Shown: positions 1 through 9,853, counted from the stretch's first letter. The stretch: DNA of 64,000 nt from Halomicrobium urmianum (GCF_020217425.1 NZ_CP084092.1:1-64000); one strand, 5' to 3'. Notes: generated from the sequence alone by a model not told the origin. Made by a program: numbers and translations.

Positions 1-47
1 ACTCCTCTGGAGACGGCTAGGGTTGCGTACGAGAAAGACGCCCACAA

Positions 48-451
48 TTACAGACAGTCGTAACAGAAGGTTGATACAGACTGTTGTAGCAGACGGCCGG
101 TACAGATGGCTATACAGTAGGCCGCAAGCGTTTCCACAACCGGCACGGCGATCGGGAACGAATCGGGGCGAACGACTGTACGTCTAATCTGTTACAGCGA
201 GGGGGGGACAGACAGCCATAACAGACAGACGTTACAGAGGACTGTGGCCGATACGGGCATGCACGGCCAGAGGACAATTCGAGGCAGATCTCCATCACAA
301 CTATCAATTATGGAAGTCTGTTACAGTCGTCTGTTGCAGATACCACAAATTGTAGAACGCCGCCAGGAGAGCTATCGCACGAGTTTTCTAATTACAGACG
401 TCTGTTACAGACACCAGACACAGATAGCTGGCACGTACGTCTGACACAGAT
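48..451. repeat. 13-bp-phased iteron arrays upstream of the par operon
   Basis: Copies of an 8-bp motif close to TTACAGAC recur with an exact 13-bp period. Start positions are 48, 61, 74, 87 and 100; then 192, 206, 219 and 232 (one 14-bp step); then 321 and 334; then 392, 405, 418 and 444 (one slot empty). The strongest copies are at 48, 392 and 405. The arrays fill the space before the ParA gene and are repeated downstream of its partner at 2235. By analogy with plasmid and chromosomal partition loci they are probably the centromere-like (parS) or operator sites of this system; that role is inferred. No convincing gene was seen in 1-475. Confidence 0.8.
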
Positions 452-481
452 TTATAGTACAGGAGTGGAAAAGGGGTGCGT

Positions 482-1474
482 ATGATAACGGCCGTGGTCT
501 ACTCCGAGTCGGGTGGGACGTTCAAGACGACGATGACGGCCAACCTGGCAGTCGCACTGGAGCGGATGGGTCAGGACACGCTCGTCATCGACCTGGACCC
601 CCAAGAGGGGAACTTGACCAGTCTCTTCGACGTCGGCGAACACCGGAGCGACCCGGAAGCCGACAACCTGGTCAAGCACGTCCTCGACATGCCCGACGGG
701 GACTTCGGGGAGCTGATCGAGACGTCTGACGAGGGCGTCGACGTCGTCCCGAGCCACGACATGCTCGGGGACTTCACCTCGAACCTGGAGCAGAAGATCT
801 CCTATGAGACGGGCATGAAGAACATGGATCGCGACGACTACCCCCGCTTCGAGCTGCTGTACGAGCTGCTCTGGGAGACGGAAGAGCTCCACGAGGAGTA
901 CGACGCCGTCCTCATCGACCCGAACGCGCGAGCGGAGGACCTCCTCTACAACGCGATCTTCGCGCTCCGGACGCTCGTCGCGCCCGTCAAACCCGCCGGG
1001 AAGGGGAACCTGAGCCTGGACGGGCTCGAGGAGCTCGTCGGGAACATGGAGACCGAACTCGACATCGAGATCGGGCTCTCCTGCGTCGTGCCCTCCGGCG
1101 TCGGCCAGACAAACGCCCACCGGCAGTACCAGAAGCAGTTCGCGAACACGGAGGCGTTCGACACGCCAGTCACCATCGGGAACCGAGAGAGCCTCATGGA
1201 CGCCATGTGGGAGGCCCGAGGCTCGGCGTTCAAGGTGGTCGAGGAACGCTGGAAGACCTTCGAGAAGGACGGCGAGATGGTGAGCGAACCGGGGCAACGG
1301 CGCGTCCGGGACCGAGAGATAGAGACGTTGCGGCGGCTGTACGAACTCGCACAGTTCGTCGCGACCGAGACGTTCGACGGCGACGCCGACCCGGTACTGG
1401 AACTCGACATCGAGGACTACGACAATCGAACCATCGACCTGCGCGAGCGCGAAACGGAGGCGACCACCGCATGA
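482..1474 (+). CDS. ParA/Soj-family partition ATPase
   Basis: P-loop ATPase of the ParA/MinD/Soj type, expected to drive DNA segregation by cycling on nucleoid DNA. The deviant Walker A motif is at residues about 8-15 (SESGGTFKTT), followed by VIDLDPQEGNLT (Walker A' / switch I region) and a VLIDPNA Walker B-like strand near residue 145. A GTG at 476 could also start the frame, but TTTATA at 451-456 lies about 27 bp before the ATG at 482, which fits leaderless transcription from 482. The stop overlaps the next gene (ATGA), so the two form an operon. Phased iterons lie upstream and downstream. Usually encoded on plasmids or secondary replicons in haloarchaea, though chromosomal copies exist. 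Confidence 0.9.
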   Translation: MITAVVYSESGGTFKTTMTANLAVALERMGQDTLVIDLDPQEGNLTSLFDVGEHRSDPEADNLVKHVLDMPDGDFGELIETSDEGVDVVPSHDMLGDFTSNLEQKISYETGMKNMDRDDYPRFELLYELLWETEELHEEYDAVLIDPNARAEDLLYNAIFALRTLVAPVKPAGKGNLSLDGLEELVGNMETELDIEIGLSCVVPSGVGQTNAHRQYQKQFANTEAFDTPVTIGNRESLMDAMWEARGSAFKVVEERWKTFEKDGEMVSEPGQRRVRDREIETLRRLYELAQFVATETFDGDADPVLELDIEDYDNRTIDLRERETEATTA

Positions 1475-1962
1475 GCAACTTCAAGTCCGGCTCCGGGAAC
1501 CTCGACTTCGGCGACGGCGACGAGGACAAAGGCGAGAGCGGAGCCTCCGATGAGGCGGAGGTCGAACGGGAAGAACGAGAGCGGCCCGAAGCGGGTTCCG
1601 CCGAGTCGACGGCGGAGGACTCGGGAGGCGAAGCCCGGTCGGGACGGACCGACACCGACGAACGAACGGCGACTGACCGGGAGACAGTGACAGAAACGGA
1701 TCCGGAACCGTCTATCGACGAGTACCCCTACTTCGTCCGCCGGAACAACGTCGGCGACGAGCGCGACACCCGCCTCGAGATCCACGTCCGCGACGAGGTC
1801 GCCGACCGCGAGGCCGAGTTCCGGAACGCCGTCGCAGAGCGCCTCGACGCCGGCGAGATCTCGAAGACAGACGCCCGGGAGTTCGCCCTGCTCGCGGCGT
1901 ACGAACACCCGGAGAAGGTAGCCGAACTGATGGAAGACGAAGGGTTCGGCGCGCTCGACTAG
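1471..1962 (+). CDS. Acidic ParA-partner protein, probable iteron-binding adaptor
   Basis: 163 residues. The first 90 are acidic and low in complexity (Glu, Asp, Ser, Thr), typical of a disordered arm. The C-terminal 70 are ordered and helical, with YPYFVRRNNVGDERDTRLEIHVRD followed by a helix-rich tail (KTDAREFALLAAY...). The ATG overlaps the parA stop by 4 bp, so translation is probably coupled. Position and architecture (disordered arm plus compact C-terminal domain) match the second gene of two-gene partition loci. I do not recognise a named family, so DNA binding to the neighbouring 13-bp repeats is an inference. No ParB-type HTH or clear ribbon-helix-helix signature is visible. Confidence 0.75.
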   Translation: MSNFKSGSGNLDFGDGDEDKGESGASDEAEVEREERERPEAGSAESTAEDSGGEARSGRTDTDERTATDRETVTETDPEPSIDEYPYFVRRNNVGDERDTRLEIHVRDEVADREAEFRNAVAERLDAGEISKTDAREFALLAAYEHPEKVAELMEDEGFGALD

Positions 1963-2322
1963 AACGCCCCTGACACGGGATTTCGAGAATCGGGGGGACA
2001 TGGTTGATATAGCCAGATGCGATTTATGAATTGCTAGACGGACGGCCTCAGCTGGTTTTCGGCAGCGGTTGTGAGACTCCAGTGACAGGACGTGCCGCCG
2101 GTCAGTCGAACAGACACTACGAGAGTCCCGTCAGTCAACCGGGATCGCGAAACAGCGTTCTGGCGTCGATCAGACGTCGTGGGGTCCCGCAGCGATGGTC
2201 TGGCCGAGTATGAGGCCGCTGACCTCGATATCTGTCACAGCTATCTGTTACAGATATCTGTAACAGGCATCCGATACGCCAGGCACAGCCAGTGGAGCGT
2301 GGGCGGGAGGCAAAACGCGATG
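1963..2322. other. Intergenic region after the par operon
   Basis: No convincing gene. It holds the second iteron cluster (2235-2268, listed separately) and the 3' end of the convergent regulator gene. Two short open frames cross it, but they have no recognisable content. Confidence 0.6.
2235..2268. repeat. Three-copy iteron cluster downstream of par
   Basis: TCACAGCT at 2235, TTACAGAT at 2248 and TAACAGGC at 2261 sit exactly 13 bp apart and match the arrays in front of parA. The partition operon is therefore bracketed by the same phased motif on both sides. Confidence 0.75.
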
Positions 2323-3381
2323 TCAGCGCTCGGCGAGTGTTACCGACGAAGCCTCGTAGTCCTCGAGGAAGGTCCCGGGCCCGCCGACGGGGAGTTTGCT
2401 GCTACCGGTGTCCACCACGAGGGAGCATTCGACCGGGAACGAACTGGTAAACGGCTCGACGATCCCCTGCCTCGTTTCGGTGATAGTTCCCTGGATAGTC
2501 TCCCTGTGGGGGGCGTCCCGGAGCGGTGTCACAGACAGATCAGCCGCTACGGTACGGTCGGCATGGAGGTGTAACGTCGAATCGACCACTGCGTGCCTGA
2601 AGTTGTCGTAGGTCGCAGGCAACTGGCGCGGCGTGTGAGTACAGACTTCCTCCGAGACGGGCCAGTAATTCGCGAGGAGTGAGCCGACGAGGATGGGCGC
2701 GATGTCCGGCTGGGAGAACGTAATCGCCCGCTTGTCGCGGTTCGACCGGGAGTTCATGCCGACGGGCGCGATCACGCCGTACTGCTGATCGACTGTCAGT
2801 ATCATCGGGGCGACGTGGTCCCACGATCGGGCGACTGTCGCGACTCCGTCGAGATCGGAATCGAACGACGTCGTGCCGGCGTCGCTGACGAGCAACAGCG
2901 TGAGGACGCCGCGATCCACCGCTGCTTCGAGCTCGTCGACGAACTGCGGCAGGTGACGGGCGGGAATCGAGAGCGTGATCTCGCTGTCGGCGGTGGCGAT
3001 GAGGTCGGCCATCCGGCGCAGGACAGTAATCCGTGATTTGAAGACGTCGAACGGCCGGTACTCGTCCTCCGTCGTGGTGTACCACTCGGAGAGTGCCGGC
3101 GTCACCGCCTCGAGTTCGTCGGTCAGGACGCCGATCGCCTCCTCCGGCTTTCGCGCCCGGATCGTCGTCGGTGAGGCGGATTTGTCGACGTCGACGAAGC
3201 CGCGCTCCTCGAGTCGTTCACTCACGTTGTAGACGTAGCGCTTCGAGACGTCGGCCGCGTCGGCTATCTCGCTCGCCGATCCGTCGCCCTGACGCAGGAT
3301 CGAGAGGTACGTGTTGACCTCCTTCTCCGACATCCCCAGTTGCGTCAGCCGATCCACTACCGTCGATTCGTCCATTGACAT
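2323..3381 (-). CDS. TrmB-family transcriptional regulator
   Basis: N-terminal winged HTH typical of TrmB: LTQLGMSEKEVNTYLSIL, then SEIADAADVSKRYVYN as recognition helix and LEERGFV as the start of the wing. A middle linker (KPEEAIGVLTDELEAV) is followed by a C-terminal TrmB effector domain of about 230 residues; TrmB proteins bind sugars there. Possible starts are 3393, 3381 and 3375. An A-rich stretch near 3408-3412 (minus strand) lies about 28 bp before 3381, which is why 3381 is used. It is divergent from the solute-binding lipoprotein gene, so control of that gene and the GH3 enzyme is likely, with oligosaccharides as probable ligands. Confidence 0.88.
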   Translation of the reverse strand: MSMDESTVVDRLTQLGMSEKEVNTYLSILRQGDGSASEIADAADVSKRYVYNVSERLEERGFVDVDKSASPTTIRARKPEEAIGVLTDELEAVTPALSEWYTTTEDEYRPFDVFKSRITVLRRMADLIATADSEITLSIPARHLPQFVDELEAAVDRGVLTLLLVSDAGTTSFDSDLDGVATVARSWDHVAPMILTVDQQYGVIAPVGMNSRSNRDKRAITFSQPDIAPILVGSLLANYWPVSEEVCTHTPRQLPATYDNFRHAVVDSTLHLHADRTVAADLSVTPLRDAPHRETIQGTITETRQGIVEPFTSSFPVECSLVVDTGSSKLPVGGPGTFLEDYEASSVTLAER

Positions 3382-3607
3382 GGAGACGCGCATCCGTCCA
3401 ATTACTCTTTTTGGACGACGGCCACCCCCCCGGTCCTCCGGCCCCGGCGATAGCGACTCGTCGGTTGTTCGGGACCGTCGTAGCCGGTTCACTGAAGACG
3501 TCCGTACCCGGTTGCGACGGCGAAGCGACTGATGAGGAGGGTAATATTGCCTGTAGTTACGAAGGTATTCAACAATATTATGGTGATGAACGCGTTGACC
3601 GTAGACG

Positions 3608-5446
3608 ATGACAGGGTCACAGGAGTACACGGACGTTCTGAGCCGCCGCCGGTTCGCCGAGCTCGCCGGAGCCACCGGTGTAGTCGCACTCGCAGGCTGT
3701 ACCGGCGACGGGGGAGACGGCGGCACCGGCGAGTCGACGGATCCGTCCGACGAGAACGCCAGCGAGGGAGACGGGGGCGACGGGACGCAGGCGTACGACA
3801 AACAGCACCTGAGCCGGACGAACGTCGTGCCGGCGAACGCGCAGTTCAACCTCCAGAACCCGAACAGCCGCTCCGCGATCGCGTACCAGCTGGTGTTCGA
3901 CGAGTTCACGAAGTTCAACTACGCGCGCGGCGAGTTCGTGCCGCACGCGATCAGCGACTGGGAGTTCACCGGCGACACGTTCGAGATGACCGTCCGCAAG
4001 GGACTGACCTGGGACGACGGCGACCCCGTCACCGCCGAGGACATCGCGACCCAGCTTCGACTCAATCAGATCACGAACGGGTCGATGTGGAACTACACGG
4101 AGAGCGTCGACACGCCCGACGAGCGGACGGTGGTGCTCACCCTCCAGGGAGACGTCAACCCGCGGATCATCGAGTTCGACGTGCTGGGCGACAACTGGGT
4201 CCACCAGAAGGCCGACGTCTTCGGGGAGTACCTCGAAACCTATGAGAGCGGCGACGAGGACGAGGCCGCGCGCCAACTCCAGGAGTTCGCCTACCAGGAC
4301 GTCGTCGCCTCGGGGCCGTTCTCGCTCGAGCAGGCCGGCCAGCAGCAGCTTCTCACTACCCGCCGCGACGACCACCCGGATTCGGAGAACGTCAACTTCA
4401 GCGAGTACGCGTTCCGGTACATCGACGGCAACCAGCAGACCCACCAGGCGCTGATCAACCTGACCGTCGACTCGATCCCGATCGTGTTCGCGCCGCCCGA
4501 GGTCGTCGACCAGATGCCCGACGCCGTTCAGCTCGAAACGACGCCGGGCAAGTGGGGAATGGGGCTCGTCCCGAACCACGAACACAGACACGCAGGCGAC
4601 CGCGCGGTCCGGCAGGCCATCCAGTACGTCGTCGACCGCAAGGCCGTCGTCCAGAACGTCGGCGACACCCTCAAGCAGGCGCCGGAACTCCCGGTCGGCA
4701 TCCCCTCCGACGACCAGGAGCGCTGGCTCGGCGACGCGATGTCCGACTTCGACGACTACGGCGTCGGCGAGACGATGACCGACGAGGCGACGGCCGTCCT
4801 CAAGGAGGCCGGCTACTCGAAGAACGACGGCACCTGGCAGGACAGCGACGGCAACCCGGTCAGGCTCCCCGTCACGGCGCCGGCCGGGTGGTCAGACTGG
4901 ATCACGGCGACCGAGACGATCGTCGACCAGCTCAACGCCTTCGGCTTCGAGGCGACGGTCGACTCCCGGAGCTACGACGCGATGGCCAGCACGGTCTGGC
5001 CCAACGGCGACTTCGCCCTCTCGGCCGGGAGCTGGCTCCCGGGCGGCGCCAGCGCGGCGTTCCCCTACTTCTCGCTGTATCACCAGCTCGTCGAGCACGC
5101 GTCGATACCGTCGAACTACCCCGCGATGATCGAGTCCCAGGGCGGCTCCGAGGCCGACGTGACCGTCCCCGGAAGAGACGGCGACGACCTGACCGTCAAC
5201 CCCAGTGACCGCCTCGAGGAGCTCTCGCAGACGTCGGACGACGCGGCGATCCAGGAGATCGTGTCGGAGCTGGCCTGGGTGACCAACGTCGACCTGCCGG
5301 TCATCCCCGTGATGGAGAAGCTCGACGAGACCTTCCTCACGACCGACGAGTGGTCGGTTCCGGAACAGGGCTCCGAGAAGAACCAGGTGAAGTGGCCCAA
5401 CGCCTGGCTCCCGAAGCAGGGAGACCTGACGTACACCGGCGAGTGA
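3608..5446 (+). CDS. ABC transporter substrate-binding lipoprotein, family 5 (peptide/oligosaccharide)
   Basis: 612 residues. The N-terminus has a Tat motif (SRRRF), a hydrophobic core and a lipobox ending LAGC, so it is a membrane-anchored lipoprotein exported folded. A Gly/Asp/Ser-rich linker follows, then a DppA/OppA-type binding domain with signatures such as FEMTVRKGLTWDDGDPVTAED and the late YDAM...LSAGSW block. TATA-like AATATTA near 3574 precedes the start by about 32 bp. Family-5 proteins bind peptides, but many archaeal members bind gluco-oligosaccharides. Next to a TrmB regulator and a beta-glucosidase, sugars are the better guess. No permease or ATPase genes lie in the window, so the rest of the transporter must be elsewhere. 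Confidence 0.9.
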   Translation: MTGSQEYTDVLSRRRFAELAGATGVVALAGCTGDGGDGGTGESTDPSDENASEGDGGDGTQAYDKQHLSRTNVVPANAQFNLQNPNSRSAIAYQLVFDEFTKFNYARGEFVPHAISDWEFTGDTFEMTVRKGLTWDDGDPVTAEDIATQLRLNQITNGSMWNYTESVDTPDERTVVLTLQGDVNPRIIEFDVLGDNWVHQKADVFGEYLETYESGDEDEAARQLQEFAYQDVVASGPFSLEQAGQQQLLTTRRDDHPDSENVNFSEYAFRYIDGNQQTHQALINLTVDSIPIVFAPPEVVDQMPDAVQLETTPGKWGMGLVPNHEHRHAGDRAVRQAIQYVVDRKAVVQNVGDTLKQAPELPVGIPSDDQERWLGDAMSDFDDYGVGETMTDEATAVLKEAGYSKNDGTWQDSDGNPVRLPVTAPAGWSDWITATETIVDQLNAFGFEATVDSRSYDAMASTVWPNGDFALSAGSWLPGGASAAFPYFSLYHQLVEHASIPSNYPAMIESQGGSEADVTVPGRDGDDLTVNPSDRLEELSQTSDDAAIQEIVSELAWVTNVDLPVIPVMEKLDETFLTTDEWSVPEQGSEKNQVKWPNAWLPKQGDLTYTGE

Positions 5447-5614
5447 CCGCGGCCGACGCCGAACTCGGCTGACGGTCGACGCTCCTGCAGCCCCCGGTCC
5501 CGCGGAACGGCGCTGACTCGTGGCCGTCCCGGCCGAACGGGGCATCTCTCGGCCGCCGAACGCAGTGTGCAGTAGTATTTCGTACGCTATATCGACACTC
5601 TGACACGACAAGCT

Positions 5615-7819
5615 ATGACGGACATGGACACGTCCGATCCCCCGGACGGACAGACGACGGAGAATCGCATCGAGACGCTCCTCGACGAGATGACGCTCGA
5701 AGAGAAGGTCGGGCAGCTCAATCAGCTGAACGGGTCGGATCAGACCGGTCCGGCCGTCGAGGACGTCGACCTCGAGGCGGAGATTCGAGCGGGACGCGTC
5801 GGGTCGGTGCTGAACGCCGACGGGCTGGCGGCCCGCCGCCGATACCAGCGGCTCGCCGCCGAGGAGTCGCGGCTCGGGATTCCCCTGCTCTTCGGATTCG
5901 ACGTCGTCCACGGCTATCGCACCATCTTCCCGATCCCGCTGGGTGAGGCCGCGACGTGGAACCCGGACCTCGTGGAGTCCGCGGCCGACGTCGCGGCGTC
6001 GGAGGCCGCGGCCGCCGGGATCAACTGGACGTTCGCCCCGACGGCGGACGTGACCAGAGACGCCCGCTGGGGACGGGCAATGGAATCGAACGGGGAGGAC
6101 CCGTACCTCGGAGCCCGAATGACGGCTGCCCGCGTCCGGGGGTTCCAGGGAGACGACCTGGCCGCGACCGACAGCGTCCTCGCGTGTGCGAAGCACTTCG
6201 CGGGGTACGGGGCCGTCGAGGCCGGTCGCGAGTACAACACGGTCGACGTGTCGGAGAGCGCGCTCCGCGACGTCCACCTCCCGCCGTTCGAGGCCGCCGT
6301 CGACGCCGGCGTCGGGTCGGTGATGAACGCCTTCACCGTTCACGACCGCATCCCCGCCGGAGCGAGCGAGCACCTCGTGTCCGACGTACTCAAGGGCGAG
6401 TGGGCGTTCGACGGTGCCGTCGTCTCCGACTGGAACTCGTTCCGCGAGCTGATCTACCACGGCGTCGCGGCGGACGAACGCGACGCGGCCCGCCTCGCCA
6501 TCGAGGCCGGGTCGGACGTCGACATGGTCGGTCACGTCTTCGACGCCGAACTCGCGGAGCTGGTCGAGGACGGGGTCGTCGACGAGGCTCTGGTCGACGA
6601 CGCGGTCCGTCGCGTCCTGCGCGTCAAGTTCCGGCTGGGGCTGTTCGAGGATCCCTACCGGTACTTCGACGACGAACGCGAGGCGTCGGTCGCCCTCGCC
6701 GACGAGCATCGGACCGCGGCGCGAGCGGTCGCCCGCGAGTCCACCGTCCTCCTGGAGAACGACGGCGACCTGCTCCCGCTCGACGGCGACGAGGACGTGG
6801 CCGTCGTCGGAGCGCTCGCGGACAGCGCCGACGACGCCCTGGGTGAGTGGCGCGCCCGCGGCGACCCGGCGGACGCGGTCAGCGTCCTCGACGGCCTGCA
6901 GTCGGCCGTCGACGGCGCAGTCGACTACGCGACTGGGTACGAGCCGTTCGGCGACGGGGACGGACAGTTCGGGACTGTCACGGACGACCGCCGCACCGAG
7001 GCCGTCGAGGCAGTCGATGACGCCGACGTCGCCGTCGCCGTCGTCGGCGAGCACTGGCAGCTGTCCGGGGAGTGCGCGAGCCGGTCCGAGATCGGGTTAC
7101 CGGGCGATCAGCGGGCGCTACTCGAGGCCCTCGTCGCGACGGACACCACCGTGGTCGCCGTCCTCATGAACGGCCGGCCGCTCGCCATCCCGTGGACGGC
7201 CGAGCACGTCCCGGCGATCCTGGAGACGTGGTTCCTCGGAACGGAGGCCGGGACCGCCGTCGCCGACGTCCTGCTCGGTGAGTCCGACCCGTCGGGGCGG
7301 CTGCCCATGAGCTTCCCCCGGACGGTCGGACAGGTCCCCGTCCACTACGACCACCTGCCGACCGGGCGGCCAGCGGAGACCGCCGAGGACGGCTGGTCGA
7401 CGTCGTACGTCGACGTCCCGAACGATCCGCTCTACGCCTTCGGACACGGGCGCAGTTACGCGTCCTTCGAGTACGCGGACCTCGAACTCGACGCCGACGC
7501 GATCGAACCGGACGAAACTCTCACCGTCTCCGTGACCGTCGAGAACACGAGCGACGTGGCCGGCACAGAGGTCGTGCAGCTCTACACCCACGACGTCGTC
7601 GGAAGCCGATCGCGCCCCGCCAAAGAGCTGACGCGGTTCGAGAAGGTCGATCTCGAACCCGGCGCGAGCCGCACCGTGACCTTCGAGATCGAGACCGACG
7701 CCCTCGCGTTCTGGACCGCCGACGGCGAGATGGCCGCCGAACCCGGCGAGTTCGAGGTGTTCGTCGGCCGCTCCGCCGAGAACGTTCGACTCACGGACGC
7801 TTTCGAGCTCGTCGACTGA
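5615..7819 (+). CDS. Glycoside hydrolase family 3 beta-glucosidase
   Basis: 734 residues, the usual BglX size. The N-terminal TIM barrel shows the family's KHFAGYGAVEAGREYNT and GAVVSDWNSFREL blocks; the Asp in SDW (about residue 271) is the expected nucleophile. A middle alpha/beta sandwich (STVLLENDGDLLPL) and a C-terminal fibronectin-III-like domain with the PAKEL..F linker follow. It should release terminal glucose from beta-linked oligosaccharides by the retaining mechanism. No signal peptide is visible, so it acts in the cytoplasm on imported sugar. CTATATCG at 5587 sits about 27 bp before the ATG, indicating leaderless transcription. It lies directly after the binding-protein gene and is probably co-regulated with it. 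Confidence 0.93.
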   Translation: MTDMDTSDPPDGQTTENRIETLLDEMTLEEKVGQLNQLNGSDQTGPAVEDVDLEAEIRAGRVGSVLNADGLAARRRYQRLAAEESRLGIPLLFGFDVVHGYRTIFPIPLGEAATWNPDLVESAADVAASEAAAAGINWTFAPTADVTRDARWGRAMESNGEDPYLGARMTAARVRGFQGDDLAATDSVLACAKHFAGYGAVEAGREYNTVDVSESALRDVHLPPFEAAVDAGVGSVMNAFTVHDRIPAGASEHLVSDVLKGEWAFDGAVVSDWNSFRELIYHGVAADERDAARLAIEAGSDVDMVGHVFDAELAELVEDGVVDEALVDDAVRRVLRVKFRLGLFEDPYRYFDDEREASVALADEHRTAARAVARESTVLLENDGDLLPLDGDEDVAVVGALADSADDALGEWRARGDPADAVSVLDGLQSAVDGAVDYATGYEPFGDGDGQFGTVTDDRRTEAVEAVDDADVAVAVVGEHWQLSGECASRSEIGLPGDQRALLEALVATDTTVVAVLMNGRPLAIPWTAEHVPAILETWFLGTEAGTAVADVLLGESDPSGRLPMSFPRTVGQVPVHYDHLPTGRPAETAEDGWSTSYVDVPNDPLYAFGHGRSYASFEYADLELDADAIEPDETLTVSVTVENTSDVAGTEVVQLYTHDVVGSRSRPAKELTRFEKVDLEPGASRTVTFEIETDALAFWTADGEMAAEPGEFEVFVGRSAENVRLTDAFELVD

Positions 7820-7933
7820 AAGCGATCCGTCGACGGCCCGGCTCGGGTTCTCGGTCCAGTCGGTAGTCGCTCGTCACGCGGCACCGGCCGCACCGGACGA
7901 TGCGTACGGTCGTTCCGACGGCCCGGGGCGGTA

Positions 7934-8566
7934 TCAGTCGTAGCGGGCGACTGCCCGTACCGGTGCGCCATCTCCGTCGGCGAGTTTCAGCGGGAACGCC
8001 AGGAACCGGAACCGCCGGGGCAGGTCCGCCAGATCAGTGAGGTTCTCGAAGACGAGGTGTCCCCGGCCGAGCAGCGCGTGATGGGCCGGGACGCCTTGAG
8101 ATGGGGCGTCGTCGGTCGGCGTCGGGTCGACGTTGAGGGCGTCGATCGCGACGTCGTAGCCCTGCTCGACGCAGAACTCGGCCGCCTCGGGCGTCAGATG
8201 TGGGTGATCGAAGTACGTCCCCTCGCCCCAGTACTCGTCCCAGCCAGTGCGGACGACGACCAGGTCGGCGTCGGTGGCAGGGAGCGCGTCCGGCCCGATG
8301 GGCGACCGCGGTGAGCGACCGCGGCAGTCCGCCATGACGGCGTCGCGGGCGAATCGATCGACGTCGAGGGCGTCGAGGGTCCGGCCGTCGGCCTCGGTGT
8401 GACTCGGCGCGTCGACGTGCGTCCCCGCGTGGCTGCCGCACTCCACGGCGGAGACGCGGTAGCCGTCCTCCTGATGGGTCGCGTGCGGTTCGACGGTGAC
8501 CGTCGGGTCGCCCGGGAAGACCGGCATGTCGGTGTCGACGGTCCGGGTGAGGTCGCGGTAGGGCAT
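7934..8566 (-). CDS. Cyclase-family hydrolase (kynurenine formamidase-like)
   Basis: 210 residues. Carries the metal-binding signature of the cyclase / arylformamidase family, SHAGTHVDAPSH, plus a conserved N-terminal DLTRTVDTDMPVFPGDP. These zinc-dependent enzymes hydrolyse N-formylkynurenine, isatin or related amides and lactones; the substrate cannot be read from sequence. The start MPYRDL is chosen because it is the conserved N-terminus; frames extending to 8701 are low-complexity and run into the neighbouring gene. It is divergent from the luciferase-like oxidoreductase with an 83-bp gap, which suggests a shared control region. Confidence 0.88.
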   Translation of the reverse strand: MPYRDLTRTVDTDMPVFPGDPTVTVEPHATHQEDGYRVSAVECGSHAGTHVDAPSHTEADGRTLDALDVDRFARDAVMADCRGRSPRSPIGPDALPATDADLVVVRTGWDEYWGEGTYFDHPHLTPEAAEFCVEQGYDVAIDALNVDPTPTDDAPSQGVPAHHALLGRGHLVFENLTDLADLPRRFRFLAFPLKLADGDGAPVRAVARYD

Positions 8567-8649
8567 ACGGGAGTCGTCGGGAGGCTGGTACAAGACAGTG
8601 ACCGGACCGAGAGCCGAACGGTTACCCATCCCAGACACAGAACGGGGAC

Positions 8650-9675
8650 ATGGACATCTCAGCGGTCGACCTCTCGCCGGTCCCCGAGGACGGCACTGCA
8701 ACGGACGCGTACGAGAACACCGTCGAGGCCGCGCAACAGGCCGAACGGCTCGGTTTTGAGCGGTTCTGGGTGGCCGAACACCACGGCACGGCCGACGCCA
8801 TCGCGGGGACGACGCCCGAGGTCCTCCTGGGCCACCTCGCCGCGCAGACCGACTCGATTCGACTCGGGTCCGGGACTGTGCTGCTCAACCACTACCGGCC
8901 GTTCAAGGTGGCCGAGCAGTTCGGCGCGCTGGACGCGCTCGCACCGGGTCGCGTCGACGCCGGGCTGGGGCGAGCGAACGGGTCGCCGGCCGTCGACCGC
9001 GCGCTCGGGACGGAGCGGCGAGTGCGGAACCCGGACGAGGACCACGCCGAGAAGATCGAGGCCGTCGTTTCCCACCTCTACGACGAGTACCCCGACGAAC
9101 ACCCCTACGGCGGCCTGACGATCCCGTCCTCCGGCGAGGAGCCGCCCGCGCCGTGGGTGCTCGGATCCAGCCCGTCGAGCGCGGCGATCGCGGGCGAACT
9201 CGGGCTTCGCTACTGCTTCGCGGCGTTCATCCGACCGGAGCTGGCCACGCAGTCCTTCGAGGCGTACCGCGATCACTTCGAGTCGTCGCGGCTGGCCGGG
9301 AGTGTCGACGAACCGGAGGGCATGGTCGCGGTGAACGCGGTGTGCGCCGAGAGCGACGCGGAAGCGGCACGGCTCCGTGCGGTCGCCGAGGCGTCGTTCG
9401 AGCGGATCCAGCGCGGGGTCGTCGACAGGCCGTCCGTCGAGGAGGCCGTCGACGAACTCGGTGGCGTGCCCGACCCGACGCCCGAGACGCTCGACGCGGG
9501 CGAGTGGCCGCGGGCCATCTCCGGGGATCCGGACACGCTCGCCGGCCTGCTGGAGCAGCTCACCGAGCGCGTCGGCGTCGACGAGGTGATGATCCAGCAC
9601 GCCGTCGCGGACCACGAGGACGCGCTCCGATCGCACGAACTCCTGGCCGACGGCGTCGGACTGTCGACTCGGTGA
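8650..9675 (+). CDS. LLM-class (luciferase-like) flavin-dependent oxidoreductase
   Basis: 341 residues with the bacterial-luciferase-like TIM barrel: AERLGFERFWVAEHHG, RLGSGTVLLNHYRPFKVAEQF and LAPGRVDAGLGRANG are diagnostic of the MsnO8-type subgroup. Members are FMN or F420-dependent monooxygenases acting on small organic substrates. The rest of the barrel (PWVLGSSPSSAAIAGELGL, a substrate-side block) is intact. A GGGG run just before the ATG may act as a weak ribosome site. Neighbours are a cyclase-family hydrolase and an FAD oxidase, consistent with breakdown of an aromatic or amide compound; the substrate is unknown. Confidence 0.88.
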   Translation: MDISAVDLSPVPEDGTATDAYENTVEAAQQAERLGFERFWVAEHHGTADAIAGTTPEVLLGHLAAQTDSIRLGSGTVLLNHYRPFKVAEQFGALDALAPGRVDAGLGRANGSPAVDRALGTERRVRNPDEDHAEKIEAVVSHLYDEYPDEHPYGGLTIPSSGEEPPAPWVLGSSPSSAAIAGELGLRYCFAAFIRPELATQSFEAYRDHFESSRLAGSVDEPEGMVAVNAVCAESDAEAARLRAVAEASFERIQRGVVDRPSVEEAVDELGGVPDPTPETLDAGEWPRAISGDPDTLAGLLEQLTERVGVDEVMIQHAVADHEDALRSHELLADGVGLSTR

Positions 9676-9853
9676 CGGAGGACTCCGAAGGTAGCCACCC
9701 GGACGTGTTGCCCCGGACCGTCCTATTCCCACGAGGGAAATAGATGTTTGTTCACACTAACCGGATTAATTTTGATGAGGTCACAATTTGCACCCGTTAT
9801 CCTCCGTGAGTTGAGGATAATATTCAAGTAACGATGGGGTTTCCCGTAGTCAT

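Noticed and set aside
452-2001. Long minus-strand frames opposite the par genes
   Set aside because: GC-rich haloarchaeal genes give long antisense frames; the plus-strand products have clear family motifs and promoter support.
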